The notes under the pieces are model-generated. The model did no database searches and was not told where the DNA came from. It was given only the letters and a program-made list of their open reading frames with translations. DNA of 6,804 bases from Desulfobacteraceae bacterium (GTDB taxonomy: Bacteria > Desulfobacterota > Desulfobacteria > Desulfobacterales > UBA11574), in the NCBI GenBank assembly GCA_030671225.1, contig DAOVAE010000066.1, forward strand, positions 1 to 6,804, read 5' to 3'. A program made the translations under genes and the position numbers. How positions within the stretch are numbered: position 1 is the first letter of the stretch; every line of letters starts with the position of its first letter. This document shows positions 6,277 to 6,804 of this stretch, piece by piece.

Positions 6277-6291
6277 TCTAAATAATTATAT
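6277..6291 (-). promoter_or_regulatory. PerR-box-like sequence upstream of citrate synthase
   Basis: The minus-strand sequence ATATAATTATTTAGA matches 10 of 14 specified positions of the PerR box TTATAATNATTATAA and overlaps the -10 region. The match is modest in AT-rich DNA; a Fur/PerR-family gene next door makes it worth noting. Inference only. Confidence 0.25.
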
Positions 6292-6305
6292 CAAATTTCG
6301 TGCCA
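6285..6305 (-). promoter_or_regulatory. Promoter region of the citrate synthase cluster (TATAAT -10 overlapped by sigma54-like -24 element)
   Basis: On the minus strand a perfect TATAAT lies at 6285-6290, about 52 bases before the start codon; the -35 at 17-base spacing (TTAAGT) is weak. Just upstream, TGGCACG (6299-6305) is the exact sigma54 -24 element, followed after four bases by TTGAT where TTGCA/T is expected at -12. Thus either a sigma70 or a variant sigma54 promoter could act here. The -12 mismatch (GA for GC) falls on an important base, so sigma54 use is doubtful. Confidence 0.45.
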
Positions 6306-6469
6306 GAACTTAAACAAGAGGACCTAAAATCAGAGCAAATGTCAGGATGAACTGGATACAATTAAAAGCTATTATTTCAATGTGTTAGGACATGTTCCGG
6401 ATAAAGTTCCTTTTTCTCCTCGATTGAAAAAGGCAGACCACAGATCTGAAGATTGTCTCATACTGCATG

Positions 6470-6489
6470 TTGATACATATTTGTATCAA
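6470..6489. repeat. Palindrome TTGATAC-N6-GTATCAA
   Basis: A perfect seven-base inverted repeat with a six-base AT spacer. It is followed by an A-run on the plus strand, which is not the layout of a terminator on either strand for known genes. Size and symmetry suit a dimeric repressor site, about 240 bases before the citrate synthase start. The regulator is unknown. Confidence 0.4.
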
Positions 6490-6510
6490 AAAAGATGAGA
6501 TTAAGCGTGT

Positions 6511-6574
6511 GCTGTTTGGGTCTATTGCTGTTTGGGTCTATTGCTGTTTGGGTCTATTGCTGTTTGGGTCTATT
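6511..6574. repeat. Four perfect copies of a 16-bp tandem repeat
   Basis: GCTGTTTGGGTCTATT is repeated four times without a mismatch or gap. It lies between the Fur-family gene with its MITE-like element and the citrate synthase promoter. Perfect identity suggests a young or actively changing variable-number repeat. No coding role is supported. Confidence 0.95.
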
Positions 6575-6588
6575 AAGGAATGTTAACT

Positions 6589-6731
6589 AGTGCCTGAACG
6601 AAAACTGTCCTTTTCGCCAATATCTGCGTCAGACTCAAATTTTAATCCTCGAAATACTACCAGTATTACTGCGGTTAAAATTTTCGTCTTCCTTGATCTT
6701 AACGAAAAATCCTAGTTTTCGTTCGGGCACT
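6589..6731. mobile_element. 143-bp palindromic MITE-like element with AACT target duplication
   Basis: The terminal 18 bases, AGTGCCTGAACGAAAACT at the left and the reverse complement of AGTGCCCGAACGAAAACT at the right, match at 17 positions. The whole element is an imperfect palindrome: two 70-base arms around a three-base loop centred on 6660, with inner pairs AAATTTTAA/TTAAAATTT (6637-6645, 6675-6683) and AATACT/AGTATT. Both flanks read AACT (6585-6588 and 6732-6735), as expected of a 4-bp target duplication. It is too short to encode a transposase, so it would be moved in trans. It ends inside the stop codon of the Fur-family gene. The transcribed hairpin might also act as a terminator or protect mRNA ends. 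Confidence 0.75.
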
Positions 6732-6804
6732 AACTACTGGCTATCTGAATTTTTGAGCATTCGGGGCAAAGCCCGGTAAATTCAAGGTTGTGCCCTATGA
6801 TTTC
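6730..6804 (-). CDS. Fur/PerR-family metalloregulator, C-terminal fragment (runs off right edge)
   Basis: The last 24 codons are visible, reading EIIGHNLEFTGLCPEC followed by SKIQIASS and TAG. The H-x-LEF-x-G-x-CxxC ending is characteristic of Fur-family repressors, where the final CxxC forms half of the structural zinc site; PerR-type proteins end very similarly. Fur members sense iron, PerR members sense peroxide. The peroxide-defence genes downstream make PerR the more attractive guess, but the sensing residues are outside the window. The TAG stop is formed across the junction with the palindromic element; without the insertion the frame would have ended in TAA at the same codon. Confidence 0.82.
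   Translation of the reverse strand, partial: EIIGHNLEFTGLCPECSKIQIASS

Noticed and set aside
6409..6433. Inverted repeat CCTTTTTC/GAAAAAGG as a terminator
   Set aside because: The stem is AT-rich, the loop is nine bases, and no T-run follows on either strand.
6470..6489. FNR/CRP-type box from TTGAT and ATCAA half-sites
   Set aside because: The half-sites are ten bases apart, whereas FNR boxes have four.
6511..6574. CRISPR array
   Set aside because: The units are 16 bp and directly adjacent with no spacers, so this is a plain tandem repeat.
6467..6586. A 39-codon plus-strand frame through the 16-bp repeats (hydrophobic peptide)
   Set aside because: No convincing ribosome site precedes it, most of its sequence is just the repeat read in three frames, and all other genes are on the opposite strand.

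Overview
The window reads as chromosomal DNA from an anaerobic, moderately AT-rich bacterium. The combination of rubrerythrin-type peroxide defence, an apparent selenocysteine protein and rubredoxin-type domains suggests a Desulfobacterota (sulfate-reducer-like) host, but this is inference from gene content, not a search result. Every credible gene lies on the minus strand, so transcription runs from high to low coordinates.

In transcription order: the right edge (6730-6804) holds the last 24 codons of a Fur/PerR-family regulator. Next comes a 496-base non-coding stretch (6234-6729). It holds a 143-bp palindromic MITE-like element abutting the regulator's stop codon, four perfect copies of a 16-bp tandem repeat, a small palindrome, and the promoter region of a citrate synthase gene (5055-6233). 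Closely spaced genes follow: a rubredoxin-DUF2231 membrane fusion (4339-5019), an AhpF/thioredoxin-reductase-like flavoprotein with an N-terminal disulfide-oxidoreductase module (2719-4314), an ECF sigma factor (2081-2680), its cytosolic zinc-binding anti-sigma factor (1803-2078), a rubrerythrin-like ferritin-fold diiron protein (1268-1735), an OsmC-family protein whose catalytic cysteine codon is UGA (731-1195), a classical rubrerythrin (58-555), and the first codons of a zinc-ribbon protein running off the left edge.

The genes form a coherent peroxide/redox-stress island: peroxide scavengers (rubrerythrin, diiron protein, OsmC), electron delivery (flavoprotein disulfide reductase, rubredoxin domains), and regulators (Fur/PerR type, ECF sigma with a thiol-zinc anti-sigma). 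Gaps between citrate synthase and the anti-sigma gene are 38 bases or less, suggesting one transcript; gaps of 67-175 bases further on leave room for extra promoters.

The most notable point is the OsmC gene. Ordinary stop-codon reading splits it in two, but the halves are in the same frame, separated only by one UGA at the position of the family's peroxidatic Cys, and a bacterial-SECIS-like stem-loop follows. It is best annotated as a 154-residue selenoprotein. A termination-reinitiation reading cannot be fully excluded, because a GGAGG lies just before the UGA and ATGATG just after it.
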